Shown: positions 1 to 8,441, counted from the stretch's first letter. The stretch is 64,000 bases of DNA from Paraburkholderia nodosa DSM 21604 (GCF_000519185.1 NZ_JAFA01000036.1:1-64000), one strand, 5' to 3'. The notes: generated by a model from the letters alone, not told the origin. Program-made: numbers and translations.

Positions 1-181
1 ACCGGGCCGTCGCTGTCCAGGCCCGCTCGCGAGCGGGCCTGGACAGCGCATCCGCGCGCCAGCGTTCGAGTGTTGACGTCGAAATACTCAGCTCGTTGGC
101 AACCGCTTCCACCGAGGCACTCTCGGGCGGCAACAACCGCGCTACAGCTTTGTCTTTAAATGCTTGTCCGTATCTGGCCAC
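1..181 (-). CDS. IS3-family transposase OrfA, 5' part, cut by the window edge
   Basis: Read on the minus strand from a GTG at 181, about 60 codons run without a stop to the window edge. The product contains AFKDKAVARLLPPES followed by a helix-turn-helix ending in STLERWRAD. This is the N-terminal DNA-binding segment typical of IS3-type OrfA transposase proteins (Tnp_8-like HTH). The rest of orfA, and orfB if present, would lie to the left of base 1. No terminal inverted repeat could be recognised in the bases right of the gene, so the insertion-sequence boundary is not placed. The element fits the many decayed genes in the first 15 kb. Whether the copy is intact cannot be judged from this window. 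Confidence 0.6.
   Translation of the reverse strand, partial: MARYGQAFKDKAVARLLPPESASVEAVANELSISTSTLERWRADALSRPARERAWTATAR
11..48. repeat. Perfect 38-bp palindrome inside the transposase fragment
   Basis: Bases 11-29 (cgctgtccaggcccgctcg) are the exact reverse complement of bases 30-48, with no loop. The palindrome lies inside the orfA reading frame and would code for SRPARERAW on the minus strand. It could form a strong cruciform or mRNA hairpin, or mark a duplication or joining artefact. Confidence 0.85.
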
Positions 182-292
182 TTCATCTTTCCGTTATCGC
201 CCCACAGTTTCAGATTCTAACGAGGCGACATCCATTCTGACTCCGGGGGAGATCTGCTGGGCACCCTGGGAATTATCTACAATCTATACGAC

Positions 293-574
293 GTGAATAC
301 GGCCTTTATAAGCGCAGTGCAATCGCCATCGTCGGCGAACGACAACGCTTTTCTAACCGCCGCAAATGAATTTGCCCTTGATGTCATCTCTGCTGGTGTT
401 GTCCTCGCCGTGACAGCGGAAACCCTCCCCGCGCTAGGCGCGTCTGCCACTGCCCTGCTCGGGCTAGGGCTCGGAGCATTCCTGGCGGCAAGTGCACATT
501 ATGGTGCTGCGGCCATGACCTCGTACATGACCTCTACGACGAGTGCGCCTGCGCAAGGCTCTGGGCAACCGTGA
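293..574 (+). CDS. Small hypothetical protein with hydrophobic core (doubtful)
   Basis: A GTG-initiated 93-codon frame. Its product has one or two hydrophobic stretches, about residues 27-72, rich in Ala, Leu and Gly, and a Ser/Thr-rich tail. No family is recognised and no clear ribosome binding site is visible. The 3' end overlaps the RES-domain fragment on the opposite strand. It may be a remnant or a chance frame. Confidence 0.22.
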   Translation: MNTAFISAVQSPSSANDNAFLTAANEFALDVISAGVVLAVTAETLPALGASATALLGLGLGAFLAASAHYGAAAMTSYMTSTTSAPAQGSGQP

Positions 575-951
575 CGGTGGGAGCGACAGCAATCACTCCA
601 GTCGAACAACACGACAGCCAGGCTGGGAGCCATCATCCTCGGCACATAGAGTATCCCGTCCACGCCAGCCGGATGCGTATAGATCTCCCGTAACCATCGC
701 ACCGGGATGCTGTAATTCGCGGTGCCAAACAGCCCGGCATGTGCGCCAAGCACATTCATGCTTTGGCCTGTGAGATCGGCGAGCGTCAGGTCCTTACCCC
801 CGACGGGCGTAGTCCTGCCGAGGCATCGGTGGGCTGGCGCACATATCGCCACGTAGATTCGGTGTAGAACGGCGATCTGTGGATGTTCTAACGTCTTCGG
901 TGTTTGTGCGGGCCAGATTTGTTTGCGGTCCGCGCGGAAGCGCGAGTCCAC
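499..951 (-). pseudogene. RES-domain protein fragment (C-terminal half only)
   Basis: Residues about 50-120 of this frame match the second half of RES-domain proteins. DLTLADLTGQSMNVLG is followed by a W-R-x-x-Y-x-H segment, then GVDGILYVPR and a terminal VVLFDWS. RES proteins are NAD-degrading toxins, usually about 150-230 aa and paired with an Xre-type antitoxin. Here the first half, which should carry the conserved Arg of the RES signature, is missing. The first 45 residues do not resemble the family, and no antitoxin gene adjoins. The recognisable part covers roughly bases 590-810. I read it as a decayed toxin-antitoxin toxin. The family call is by eye. Confidence 0.45.
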
Positions 952-1096
952 GTTACCGCCGCTTTTCTCTCTCGGCTTGAGTCCACTGACCAGGCCGCAC
1001 GGGTGCTAGTCGACGCCGATCGATCAGCTTTACGCACCCATCGCCGCGCATCGGTAAAGCATTTGCCCTGTCGCTGGACTTTTCTCGAGGACTTTC

Positions 1097-2230
1097 GTGA
1101 CGACTTCCGGGATGGAGACGGGCGCCGAGCAGGCGCGAAAACCCACGTGGACTCGGCACCTGCTCACCGGTGCCGTAGGTCTGGGCCTGCTGATAGCCTT
1201 CGCGGCACTTCGCCATGGTGGGGGACCCGTCCTCGCGGAGCAGGCCGAGGACGTCTTTCTGCACGATCTGGGTATCGCGCTCGTGCTCGCGGTGCTCGTG
1301 GCGTTCCTGTTCGACACGACCTATCACGACGCGATGGTCACCAAGCCCATGCACGCACTCTGGACGGTGGTACACCGGTCCACCACGGACTTCCTCGAGA
1401 TAACCGAAAGCGCCAAGAAGGTCGTCGAAAATACCGTGTCGGACATGAAGGCGGAACTGGCGAGCCGCGATGCCGCGCTGAAAACCCAGTATGAAGAAAC
1501 CATGGGGGGTTTCTCGCTGCTCTCCCGATCGAACGTGCTGGGTATCGTGGGGCTGTACTCGCGGAATCAGGAATTCAAGCACCAAGTTTGCATGGCGGTG
1601 CGAAGCGCCGAGCAGCACTGCTGGATTGTCGGGCGCACGCACAAGGAGATGCTGGGGGCGCAGGACGAGGGTAAGGGGTGGCTCGTCGATGAACTCGACC
1701 GCACTCTCGAGCGCAAGCTCAAGAAGCCCACGGATAACATCAAGGACAACCTCAAGGACACGGACCCGCCGGCGTTCACGCTCAGGATACTGCTCGCCAA
1801 CCCTTTCGACCCTGTGCTTGAGCCATCCCAGACAGGCATCGAAAGGGATTCTAAGTCACCTCGGACGCGCAACCCCGCGCGCGAGGCGGTGCACGGCCTG
1901 CAGGAAGCGCGCAAGGCGATCTATCAACTGCTGAACGTGCTAAAGAACTATTCAGAGTACCGGTGCATCGAAGTCAAGCTGCTTCGGGCGAGCGCGGTAC
2001 CGTATTGCATGCTCATGACAGAGCGGCGCATGTTTGTCGAACATTACTTACCCTCGCGCGAAGGGGGGGCATTGTCCATAACTGAGATCGAGCCGAGGGA
2101 TACACCGCGCGAGCAGGCGCCCTACGATTGCTTCAAGAGCGACTCCTGGAAACTCTTTGAGTGTGGAGAGGATTGCGAGGTCGTGCTTGAACGGTTCCGC
2201 GAGCGGAGATTCGATCAGTACTTCTCTTAA
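1097..2230 (+). CDS. Unknown protein: two membrane helices plus large cytoplasmic domain
   Basis: A 377-aa product starting at GTG, with GAGG about six bases upstream. Two hydrophobic helices (about residues 21-38 and 57-75) flank a short loop. They are followed by a charged, probably helical stretch (about 90-145) and a soluble domain to the C-terminus. The segment VGLYSRNQEFKHQVCMAVRS and the later CMLMTERRMFVEHYLP look loosely like the strand-helix repeats of phospholipase-D-type proteins, but no HxK motif is present. It lies between a RES fragment and a decayed NTPase gene, and 1.4 kb before an intact Gabija system. A membrane-anchored effector or sensor of a defence module is possible. 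This is inference from context, not from a recognised domain. Confidence 0.7.
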   Translation: MTTSGMETGAEQARKPTWTRHLLTGAVGLGLLIAFAALRHGGGPVLAEQAEDVFLHDLGIALVLAVLVAFLFDTTYHDAMVTKPMHALWTVVHRSTTDFLEITESAKKVVENTVSDMKAELASRDAALKTQYEETMGGFSLLSRSNVLGIVGLYSRNQEFKHQVCMAVRSAEQHCWIVGRTHKEMLGAQDEGKGWLVDELDRTLERKLKKPTDNIKDNLKDTDPPAFTLRILLANPFDPVLEPSQTGIERDSKSPRTRNPAREAVHGLQEARKAIYQLLNVLKNYSEYRCIEVKLLRASAVPYCMLMTERRMFVEHYLPSREGGALSITEIEPRDTPREQAPYDCFKSDSWKLFECGEDCEVVLERFRERRFDQYFS

Positions 2231-2239
2231 TTGAAATGA

Positions 2240-3392
2240 GATCGACGCCTGTGTGACTCGTTGCGTGCGTGATAGTGGATCCGCGATCCCGTTGAATCGA
2301 TCTTGCGGTGGCGGAGACCAAGCGTGGTTGCAAACTCCATTCAGCCCGTCCCTGTCAGACGGTCGGATTAGGAAAAGGATTGGGCCGCGCGCACGCGCGG
2401 CCATCGCGACACGCCGCAGCATCACCGATTTTCCGCACCCTGGAAGTCCGCTGATGTTGACTACACGGTGCACCTGCAACTTTTTTCTAACGTCATCCTG
2501 AACGCTCGATCGGTCAACCCGAAATCCCTCCATGTCGTCCACGATGTCAGCCATCCCATCGGATGCAAATTGCGTAATCAGTTCGAGGTCTGTTCGATAG
2601 GTCGGCGTCACCTTAAGTCGCACTACGCCACGCAACTGTGCCAGCAATGACGAACGCGTCCATTTCTGGGCGGTGCCCGCACCATCGCGCACGATGCGAC
2701 ACAGCCGTTCGATCAGAAGCTCGCGTTGCCCATCCTCATCGCTAGCAACAAGTTCCTGCAGTCGATTGACGATCTCGGTTCTCAGGGCGCCTCCTTCGCG
2801 CAGACCATCAAAACGCGCGCCGACAAACTGGCGATAGAAACGCCTTTCCCCCTCTTCGTCTTCTGCGCCGATCAAAGACGTCAGGTCGGCGCGCATCCTT
2901 CGCTCCGGGATCGCAGCGGTCCCGCCAGGCAAAAATCGCCTCGTAAAATGGAAGGCCTTGGGGCTGGCCCTGGCCCACTCAATTAGCCGCTCCAACGATT
3001 GCAAGCCAGTGATCGATATTCTTTCCGTAGCAAATCCATAGACATCGCGTTCGATCTGGAACCCGCCGTCGCACGCGTCTGTCGCGCCCGATCGATGACA
3101 TCCCTGAAAGCATCGTTGCTGCTGCTGATTACAACGGTTGTCTTGATCTGCAAATCGAGATGGGCAATTGCGCCCTCGCGCTCGGTCTCTACAACCAGAT
3201 CGTCCATCCGACGATCACGACCGTTCCGCTGGACAACCACGCTCTTGACAGTCCCCTCGTGTAACGCCGCGCGATCTTCCCGCGCAGCAGCGCGACGAGG
3301 TAGTACGCAACCACCGTGTCCTCGTAGGTAAAGACCGCGCCGCCGGTGATTTCGGTCGATGTTGCCTTCGTGTTTTCCGCGTCCGTGTTCAA
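2240..3392 (-). pseudogene. Frameshifted, truncated large NTPase (defence-type P-loop ATPase)
   Basis: Three successive reading frames make one protein. Frame 1 starts with ATG at 3392 (TEITGGAVFTYEDTVVAYYL). Frame 2 begins around 3290 (VKSVVVQRNGRDRRMDDLVV). Frame 3 begins around 3000 (LERLIEWARASPKAF) and carries an intact Walker A motif, GLPGCGKS, near bases 2415-2440. The N-terminal pattern resembles very large ATP-binding proteins that begin with a nuclease-like domain and continue into a STAND-type NTPase, normally over 1000 aa. Here at least two frameshifts and loss of everything after the Walker A region disable it. The 3' end stops against the convergent gene at 2230. Family placement is by eye. 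The decay itself is directly visible. Confidence 0.6.
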
Positions 3393-3520
3393 AGCTCAAT
3401 CCCTTGAGAAGTTACGGCAGAATCTGACATACCGGCTTGCAGGTTGGTCCAACTCGCCATCTGCGTGCTGGCGCTTCAATTCGGCGATAATAGAAATGAC
3501 GATCACCCGTAATTACGTCA

Positions 3521-3542
3521 CAATCACCGGTCGCGGTGATTG
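3521..3542. promoter_or_regulatory. 9-bp inverted repeat upstream of the Gabija operon
   Basis: caatcaccg at 3521-3529 and cggtgattg at 3534-3542 are perfect inverted repeats around a 4-base loop, about 110 bp before the gajA start codon. No T-run follows, so an operator or 5'-leader hairpin is more likely than a terminator. Function is unproven. Confidence 0.35.
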
Positions 3543-3653
3543 AATTCCCGATCGTTTCTTGTCCCGGCTCCCCTGACCGCCTTGCCCAAAGAAGCCCGAG
3601 GCCTGCACTTTCGGCCCGGCCTGTGGGGGCATATTAAGACCTTTCGTCTGCCC

Positions 3654-5372
3654 ATGAAGATCGACTACATCGAACTGCATCAGTACCGGAACTTTGCTAA
3701 CGCCCATATCAACCTAGCCAAGAATAGCTTGGTGATCGGTGCCAATGACGTCGGCAAGACCAACATGATTCATGCACTACGCATCTTGCTCGACAAGAGC
3801 CTGTCGGATGCCGATATCGAACCCTCTGCACGCGACTTCCATTGTTTCCCGAACGGCCTTCAGGCAGACACCTTCCGCGTTCGACTTGCTTTCTCTGAAG
3901 TGACCCAAGACGCCGTCCTCTCTCAGCTTAAGGGCCACGTCAGCGCTATTGGTCAATTTTTTCTCGAATTCCGCGCAAGCCGCGCTGACCTCACGTATGC
4001 CATCTATGCCGGCCACGATCCAGCTCAACTGGAAGAGATCTCAAGTCGCTTCTATCTAAAGCATTTGCATCTGAAATATATCCACTCGCAGCGAGACCTG
4101 TTACGGTACATTCGCTCTGAGAAGCGACATCTATTGCGTCTCGCGCAGGAGTCCCGCACCTCTGAAGAAGCGGACGCCGACGCCACGGCGATGGAAGCAC
4201 TTGGCCAGTTGCTCGAGACCGTGAACACCGGAGTGAAGAACCTGCACTATGTCTCCGCGGCAACGAACGATCTAAATAGCGAGCTCAAGGCGCTTGCTCA
4301 TCACCACGCCGGGTACGATGTCTCTTTGGATACTGGCGCAATTGATATCCAACAGTTCATCGAGCAACTGGAGTTGGGCGCGAGTAGCAACGGCTCGCCC
4401 GTCATGCTGGGTGGGGACGGTCGCAACAACCAGATCCTGCTAGCCTTGTGGAAAGCCAAGAGCGTGCTTGAGCACGATCAGGACAATGAGGCAGTGATCT
4501 ATTGCGTCGAAGAGCCCGAAGCGCATTTGCATCCCCATCAACAGCGCAAACTCGCGAGCTACCTCATCAGCGCACTGCCCGGCCAAACCATTGTCACATC
4601 GCATTCTCCACAGATTGCTGCTAGCTATCGGCCCGATTCGATTGTTCGTCTGCTGCGCGACGGAGGGCAGTCACGTGCGGCAAGCCAAGGGTGCGCCGCG
4701 TGCATTGAGAGCGCATGGACTGGACTCGGCTACCGCATGAGCATTCTGCCCGCGGAGGCCTTTTTCGCGTCCGCAGTCATGTTAGTCGAGGGTCCTTCGG
4801 AAATGCTGTTCTATTCCGCGCTAGCCCGAACGCATGGCTTCGATCTGGATCAGCGCAACGTCTCCCTGCTGTCGGTCGATGGCGTTTCATTCGCGGTATA
4901 CAAGAGTGTGCTGGATGCATTGGAAATTCCATGGGCAATGCGCACCGACAATGACATTTCCGATATCTTGACAGGTCCTCGCACCTCACCGGTAGTCCTG
5001 CGCCAACTGGCTGGCATCAACCGCGCTTTGAGTCTGGCAGGCCGACCCACGCTGCCGCATCAAAATCCACCTTACAATCAGCAGACCTCGCTTGTGGATG
5101 GCACCTGGCAATCAGTGAGTAACAACGTCGCCCCCTACGGCATCTTTCTCTCGCAGATCGATCTCGAGAACGACATTGCTGCGGAACTCTCCTCGCTGCT
5201 GTTGGGATTTAACGGCTTCGCCTTGCCTGATTCCGTCAAGTACCTGCAGGAGAAGAAGGCCACGCGCATGCAGGAATTCGTCTTGCATTGCGGGGCAAAG
5301 CTCCTCGCTCCACTTGCTGGCAATCTGTTGAAGCCGCTCTACTATTGCATGAACGCCGCCGCAATGGCCTAA
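3654..5372 (+). CDS. gajA: Gabija protein GajA: OLD-family ATPase with Toprim nuclease domain
   Basis: This 572-aa protein begins with the canonical MKIDYIELHQYRNF, so ATG 3654 is preferred over the TTG 38 codons upstream. Its length matches GajA (about 580 aa). The ABC-type ATPase half has Walker A GANDVGKTN (residues 29-37), a signature-like LGGDGRNNQ (about 252), Walker B ending EEPEAH (Glu 286-287) and an H-loop TSHSP (His 317). The C-terminal Toprim domain has MLVEGPSE with its Glu at 379, the LLSVDG strand, and TDND with Asp 432 and 434 for metal binding. In known Gabija systems GajA forms a tetrameric, nucleotide-sensing DNA nuclease. All catalytic residues appear intact. The helicase partner starts 3 bp after the stop, so the two are one operon. 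Confidence 0.93.
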   Translation: MKIDYIELHQYRNFANAHINLAKNSLVIGANDVGKTNMIHALRILLDKSLSDADIEPSARDFHCFPNGLQADTFRVRLAFSEVTQDAVLSQLKGHVSAIGQFFLEFRASRADLTYAIYAGHDPAQLEEISSRFYLKHLHLKYIHSQRDLLRYIRSEKRHLLRLAQESRTSEEADADATAMEALGQLLETVNTGVKNLHYVSAATNDLNSELKALAHHHAGYDVSLDTGAIDIQQFIEQLELGASSNGSPVMLGGDGRNNQILLALWKAKSVLEHDQDNEAVIYCVEEPEAHLHPHQQRKLASYLISALPGQTIVTSHSPQIAASYRPDSIVRLLRDGGQSRAASQGCAACIESAWTGLGYRMSILPAEAFFASAVMLVEGPSEMLFYSALARTHGFDLDQRNVSLLSVDGVSFAVYKSVLDALEIPWAMRTDNDISDILTGPRTSPVVLRQLAGINRALSLAGRPTLPHQNPPYNQQTSLVDGTWQSVSNNVAPYGIFLSQIDLENDIAAELSSLLLGFNGFALPDSVKYLQEKKATRMQEFVLHCGAKLLAPLAGNLLKPLYYCMNAAAMA

Positions 5373-5375
5373 ACC

Positions 5376-7004
5376 ATGTCAACTTTCACGCCTACCCTAC
5401 AGCAGGATCAAGCGATAAAATTTTCGCACGACATGGTGGTTGTCGCCCGTCCGGGCAGTGGGAAAACCAGTGTCCTGTCACAGAAGATCCGCCGCCTCCT
5501 TTCCGGTGTACGCTCATTTCAGGGCATCATTGCTATTTCCTATACGAACAAGGCGAGTGAAGAGCTTGCGCACCGCTGCAAAGCGCAGGCCTTCGACGTT
5601 AAACAATCGTTCTTCGGCACAATCGACGAGTTCTGCCTGCGCGAAATCATCCGACCGTTCGCGCGACAATTGATGCCCGTGGCGGCTGAAACGAGGACTG
5701 CAAAGCTTGCCGAGCTCCCCAGTGCAGTGACGCAACTGCTGCCGGCAATGCAGATCCAACATGCGGGCCTTTCCGATACAGACCAATTCTTGCCCTTCCT
5801 CCGAGCATCTCTTGCCCAAGGGCACATCCCGCTGGAAACAGTGGGTATGCTGGCCTGTCACATTATCGGTGAATCTCCCGCCTGTCAGCGATATCTGAAG
5901 GCACGCTATCGTGCCGTCTTTGTTGACGAGTATCAGGACAGTGGTTACTTCCAGCACCAGCTCTTTCTGACACTCAAGGTCCAAGGCTTGACCGCCGTTG
6001 CGGTTGGTGATGGCGATCAATCGATCTTTGCTTTTGCGCACAAGGACCCGCAGTACCTACTGGCGCTGACAAAACCGGGCAGCGGCTTCACCCCCTTTCC
6101 CATTACCACCAATTTCCGCAGCCACCCGTCGATCAGCGACTTTGCACTGCGCCTGCTCGACCAGAATCATCCACAGGCACCGACTAACGACATGCGCGTG
6201 TTCGTGAAGACGGTCTCCGGCGACCAGATCGCCGTTGCCCATTGGCTAAGGACGGCGATTCCAAGATTGATTAGCGATTTCCACGTCACAGCTGCGGAAC
6301 GGGTGGCGATTCTGTGCCGACATCAACATTCAGCCACATTGATCGCCGAAAATATCGGGCTTCCATACTATCTCTTCGAGGACGGCCCTTTTACTAATAC
6401 GCCATCGGCCGAAGCGAATCTATTTTCGGAAATCCTGAAGCTTCGCTTTGACAAGCAGTTGACCGCACAGACGCTACTCGAGCGACGTGGGGGACTCGGC
6501 TTGAGCCCACCGGGGATGCGCACGCTGCGAAATGTGCTTTTGCGGTGCCGGACATGCCCGGATAGTGACCTCGCGACAGCCATAATTGACGCGGCAACGC
6601 GGTTGTTGGGGCAGCCACCATCCATCGTCGGTGCGACAGAACTACAACACTTGTGCGGGGATTCGGCCTCACTTCGGCGATTCCAAAGCCCCGATCACAA
6701 CGCCGTCCAGATCATGACGCTACACAAAGCCAAGGGACTCGAGTTCGATATCGTCTTCCATGCCGATCTTTATGACCATGTCATCCCGACACGCTGCTAT
6801 CCCCCGGGCACATTTGGCCAAGTCATTTTCGAGAACGAGAAACAATGTCTGAATCTGCACTATGTGGGAGTCACTCGGGCGATAAAGGTCTGCGTATTGC
6901 TAACCTCAACGTCGCGTATAAACTCGCAGGGCCAAGTCAAAAGCGGCGCCCCCTCGCAGTTTCTCGGCAGGCACGGGACAAGCCCCAAGTTGATCACGTG
7001 GTAG
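5376..7004 (+). CDS. gajB: Gabija protein GajB: UvrD-like superfamily 1 helicase
   Basis: This 542-aa product has the ordered motifs of UvrD/Rep-type helicases. PGSGKT (26-31) is motif I, ISYTNKASEEL motif Ia, DEYQDS (184-189) Walker B and GDGDQSIFAF motif III. TNFRSHPSI is motif IV, TLHKAKGLEFD (about 448) motif V, and YVGVTRA (about 496-502) motif VI. In Gabija, GajB senses or unwinds DNA and hydrolyses nucleotides, which activates the GajA nuclease during phage infection. It is slightly longer than the B. cereus GajB (about 494 aa) but complete. The gene follows gajA by 3 bp and is followed by about 500 bp with no solid gene, which makes a two-gene island. Confidence 0.93.
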   Translation: MSTFTPTLQQDQAIKFSHDMVVVARPGSGKTSVLSQKIRRLLSGVRSFQGIIAISYTNKASEELAHRCKAQAFDVKQSFFGTIDEFCLREIIRPFARQLMPVAAETRTAKLAELPSAVTQLLPAMQIQHAGLSDTDQFLPFLRASLAQGHIPLETVGMLACHIIGESPACQRYLKARYRAVFVDEYQDSGYFQHQLFLTLKVQGLTAVAVGDGDQSIFAFAHKDPQYLLALTKPGSGFTPFPITTNFRSHPSISDFALRLLDQNHPQAPTNDMRVFVKTVSGDQIAVAHWLRTAIPRLISDFHVTAAERVAILCRHQHSATLIAENIGLPYYLFEDGPFTNTPSAEANLFSEILKLRFDKQLTAQTLLERRGGLGLSPPGMRTLRNVLLRCRTCPDSDLATAIIDAATRLLGQPPSIVGATELQHLCGDSASLRRFQSPDHNAVQIMTLHKAKGLEFDIVFHADLYDHVIPTRCYPPGTFGQVIFENEKQCLNLHYVGVTRAIKVCVLLTSTSRINSQGQVKSGAPSQFLGRHGTSPKLITW

Positions 7005-7042
7005 CGACATTCAATATGGCGGGACCTGATTCTTGACCGCTA

Positions 7043-7219
7043 CTAGTGGGGATGAGTGAGCGCAACTCCGATCTTGCCTCGGACCGCGCTGATATGCGCG
7101 GCGCGCTTGCTTCCCTCCGCCCCATCTGCCGCTGCCAAATCGGTGATTGCGCTCGAGGCCGACAGCCTCTTGATTTCAGCTGACGAGAGAACACAGCGCA
7201 CCCAGAAGGTCGACTCCAT
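7043..7219 (-). CDS. Possible 58-aa hypothetical protein
   Basis: ATG at 7219 opens a frame reading MESTFWVRCVLSSAEIKRL and continuing with an Ala/Ser/Lys-rich helical sequence to TAG at 7043. GGAAG lies about five bases upstream. The composition is protein-like, but no family is recognised. The surrounding 7005-7498 interval has nothing else I can support. It could be the end of a decayed gene. Confidence 0.25.
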   Translation of the reverse strand: MESTFWVRCVLSSAEIKRLSASSAITDLAAADGAEGSKRAAHISAVRGKIGVALTHPH

Positions 7220-7498
7220 CTGGCTTCCGTAGACTCATCACCGGAGGAGGCGAACGGTAGAACGAGAAGCAAGCGTGCAACGCCGCTCGCCGCGCCGTAG
7301 CTCGATTTCGTTAGTGCTTCAGTTTGTTCGCCTGTCGAATCTTGACATAACAGATCGACTGTCACAGTCAGGTTAGCGGCACGCTAGTCCGTCAAGCCGG
7401 CATGTGCGTCGCCTCAGCGTGCGAAGACGCCGAAGTTTAGATGGCGAGGAGAGCCCTGCTTAACGCACCATGCCGTACGCCTGACTGAACGTGGATCT

Positions 7499-7681
7499 TC
7501 AGGGCAAGCGGTCACGAATGGCGAGCAGCAGATCGAGGTGTCTTTCAACGAGCAGCGGGATTGCCGATTCACCGCGGGTCCATCGACCGATGGTCCGGCG
7601 GTCGTAGCCCGAATATTCGGCGAATGTCACCTGTGTCCAGCCGAGGCGCGCCAATGCGTATGAAAGGTCAGCGGGTTTCAT
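7499..7681 (-). CDS. Small helix-turn-helix protein
   Basis: From ATG 7681 the 60-aa product MKPADLSYALARLGWTQ continues into TFAEYSGYDRRTIGRWTRG. This is the helix-turn-helix pattern of small XRE-like DNA-binding proteins (WTQ.x.A.x5.R.I.RW). An in-frame GTG at 7705 would add eight residues. A perfect 9-bp dyad (7691-7734) spans the region just upstream of the ATG and would overlap the coding sequence if the GTG were used. That favours the ATG and suggests autoregulation. No partner toxin is adjacent. It is probably a leftover regulator of a mobile or decayed element. Confidence 0.55.
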   Translation of the reverse strand: MKPADLSYALARLGWTQVTFAEYSGYDRRTIGRWTRGESAIPLLVERHLDLLLAIRDRLP

Positions 7682-7690
7682 TGCGAGATG

Positions 7691-7734
7691 GACAAAATGT
7701 CCCACGCTGCCGGGGTTAAGTGACGCATTTTGTC
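7691..7734. promoter_or_regulatory. Candidate operator of the HTH gene
   Basis: gacaaaatg (7691-7699) and cattttgtc (7726-7734) form a perfect inverted repeat with 26 bp between the arms. It sits immediately upstream of the start codon of the small HTH gene. The position suits an autoregulatory operator. No binding data can be inferred from sequence alone. Confidence 0.4.
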
Positions 7735-7885
7735 ATGAAAGGCAGCAATCTCAAATCTCGGCCTGCTGTCGGCGATGCGCGCGGCATGGCGGCTGACCCG
7801 GCCGGCAAAGCGCACGCAGTTTCCGCTGGTGGCCCACTGTCCTCCTGACTGGTTTCCAGCACCATCTCTTCGCTGTTTTCCGTTC

Positions 7886-8386
7886 TCAGTTCGAACCGCT
7901 TACTGCCGAATTGATCAGCGTCAGGGCTGAAGCCAGATCGGGTGCCGTTTGCTTACTTTCGGCCGTCACCCGAACGTGCAAAACTCCATCTTGCGGGATC
8001 AAAGGTACTGTCACTTCTCCGTCTTGAGATTTGCTCTCGAAGCCCGGTCCGTGGTCAGGCGGGGAAATATTCTCACCGGCGACGACAAATCCATGTTCGC
8101 TCACGTCGCGGACGTCGAAACTTACACCATCTATGCCATTCGACTGACAGGTGTTATGGATCATCCATTGTGCGGAGAACGGATCGACTAGTGAAGGGGG
8201 GCGATCAAATGCCCGCCCTTTGACATCCAGTGGAACGTACAAGGTTGAAGGATGTACCGCCGCGACGCGCCCGTCACGGCACTCAATCGAGATTTGAATA
8301 TCGAATTTCTCGACGATCACTGGATCACTTGCCATCGTGCCGGTCGTGATACCCGCGAGCGCGAGCAGCAGAGTCATTTTTTTCAT
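7886..8386 (-). CDS. Secreted or periplasmic hypothetical protein
   Basis: Start ATG 8386 gives MKKMTLLLALAGITTGTMASDP, a standard Sec signal peptide with a likely cleavage after TMA. The mature part is about 145 aa with two Cys (IECRDG and HNTCQS) that could form a disulfide. It contains strand-like segments such as HPSTLYVPLDVKG and GVLHVRVTAE. A longer reading frame upstream overlaps the preceding gene and lacks a signal sequence, so the internal ATG was chosen. It follows a small membrane protein gene in the same direction, as the last of a run of small minus-strand genes. No family is recognised. Confidence 0.55.
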   Translation of the reverse strand: MKKMTLLLALAGITTGTMASDPVIVEKFDIQISIECRDGRVAAVHPSTLYVPLDVKGRAFDRPPSLVDPFSAQWMIHNTCQSNGIDGVSFDVRDVSEHGFVVAGENISPPDHGPGFESKSQDGEVTVPLIPQDGVLHVRVTAESKQTAPDLASALTLINSAVSGSN

Positions 8387-8441
8387 TCTTGTCTTTTCTT
8401 GTTTTCCATTGCCGCGCGCGGCAGCGAATTGTCCTATCCAA

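Noticed and set aside
953..1642. Minus-strand 229-codon frame
   Set aside because: Antisense to the well-formed 377-aa gene and lacking protein-like composition.
6994..7365. Minus-strand 123-codon frame after gajB
   Set aside because: Ser/Arg-rich composition without any start context. A different frame inside it (7043-7219) looks more protein-like and was listed with low confidence.
7342..7370. TTGACA followed by a gactgt-c-acagtc palindrome, a possible promoter/operator
   Set aside because: No matching -10 element and no gene placed correctly downstream.
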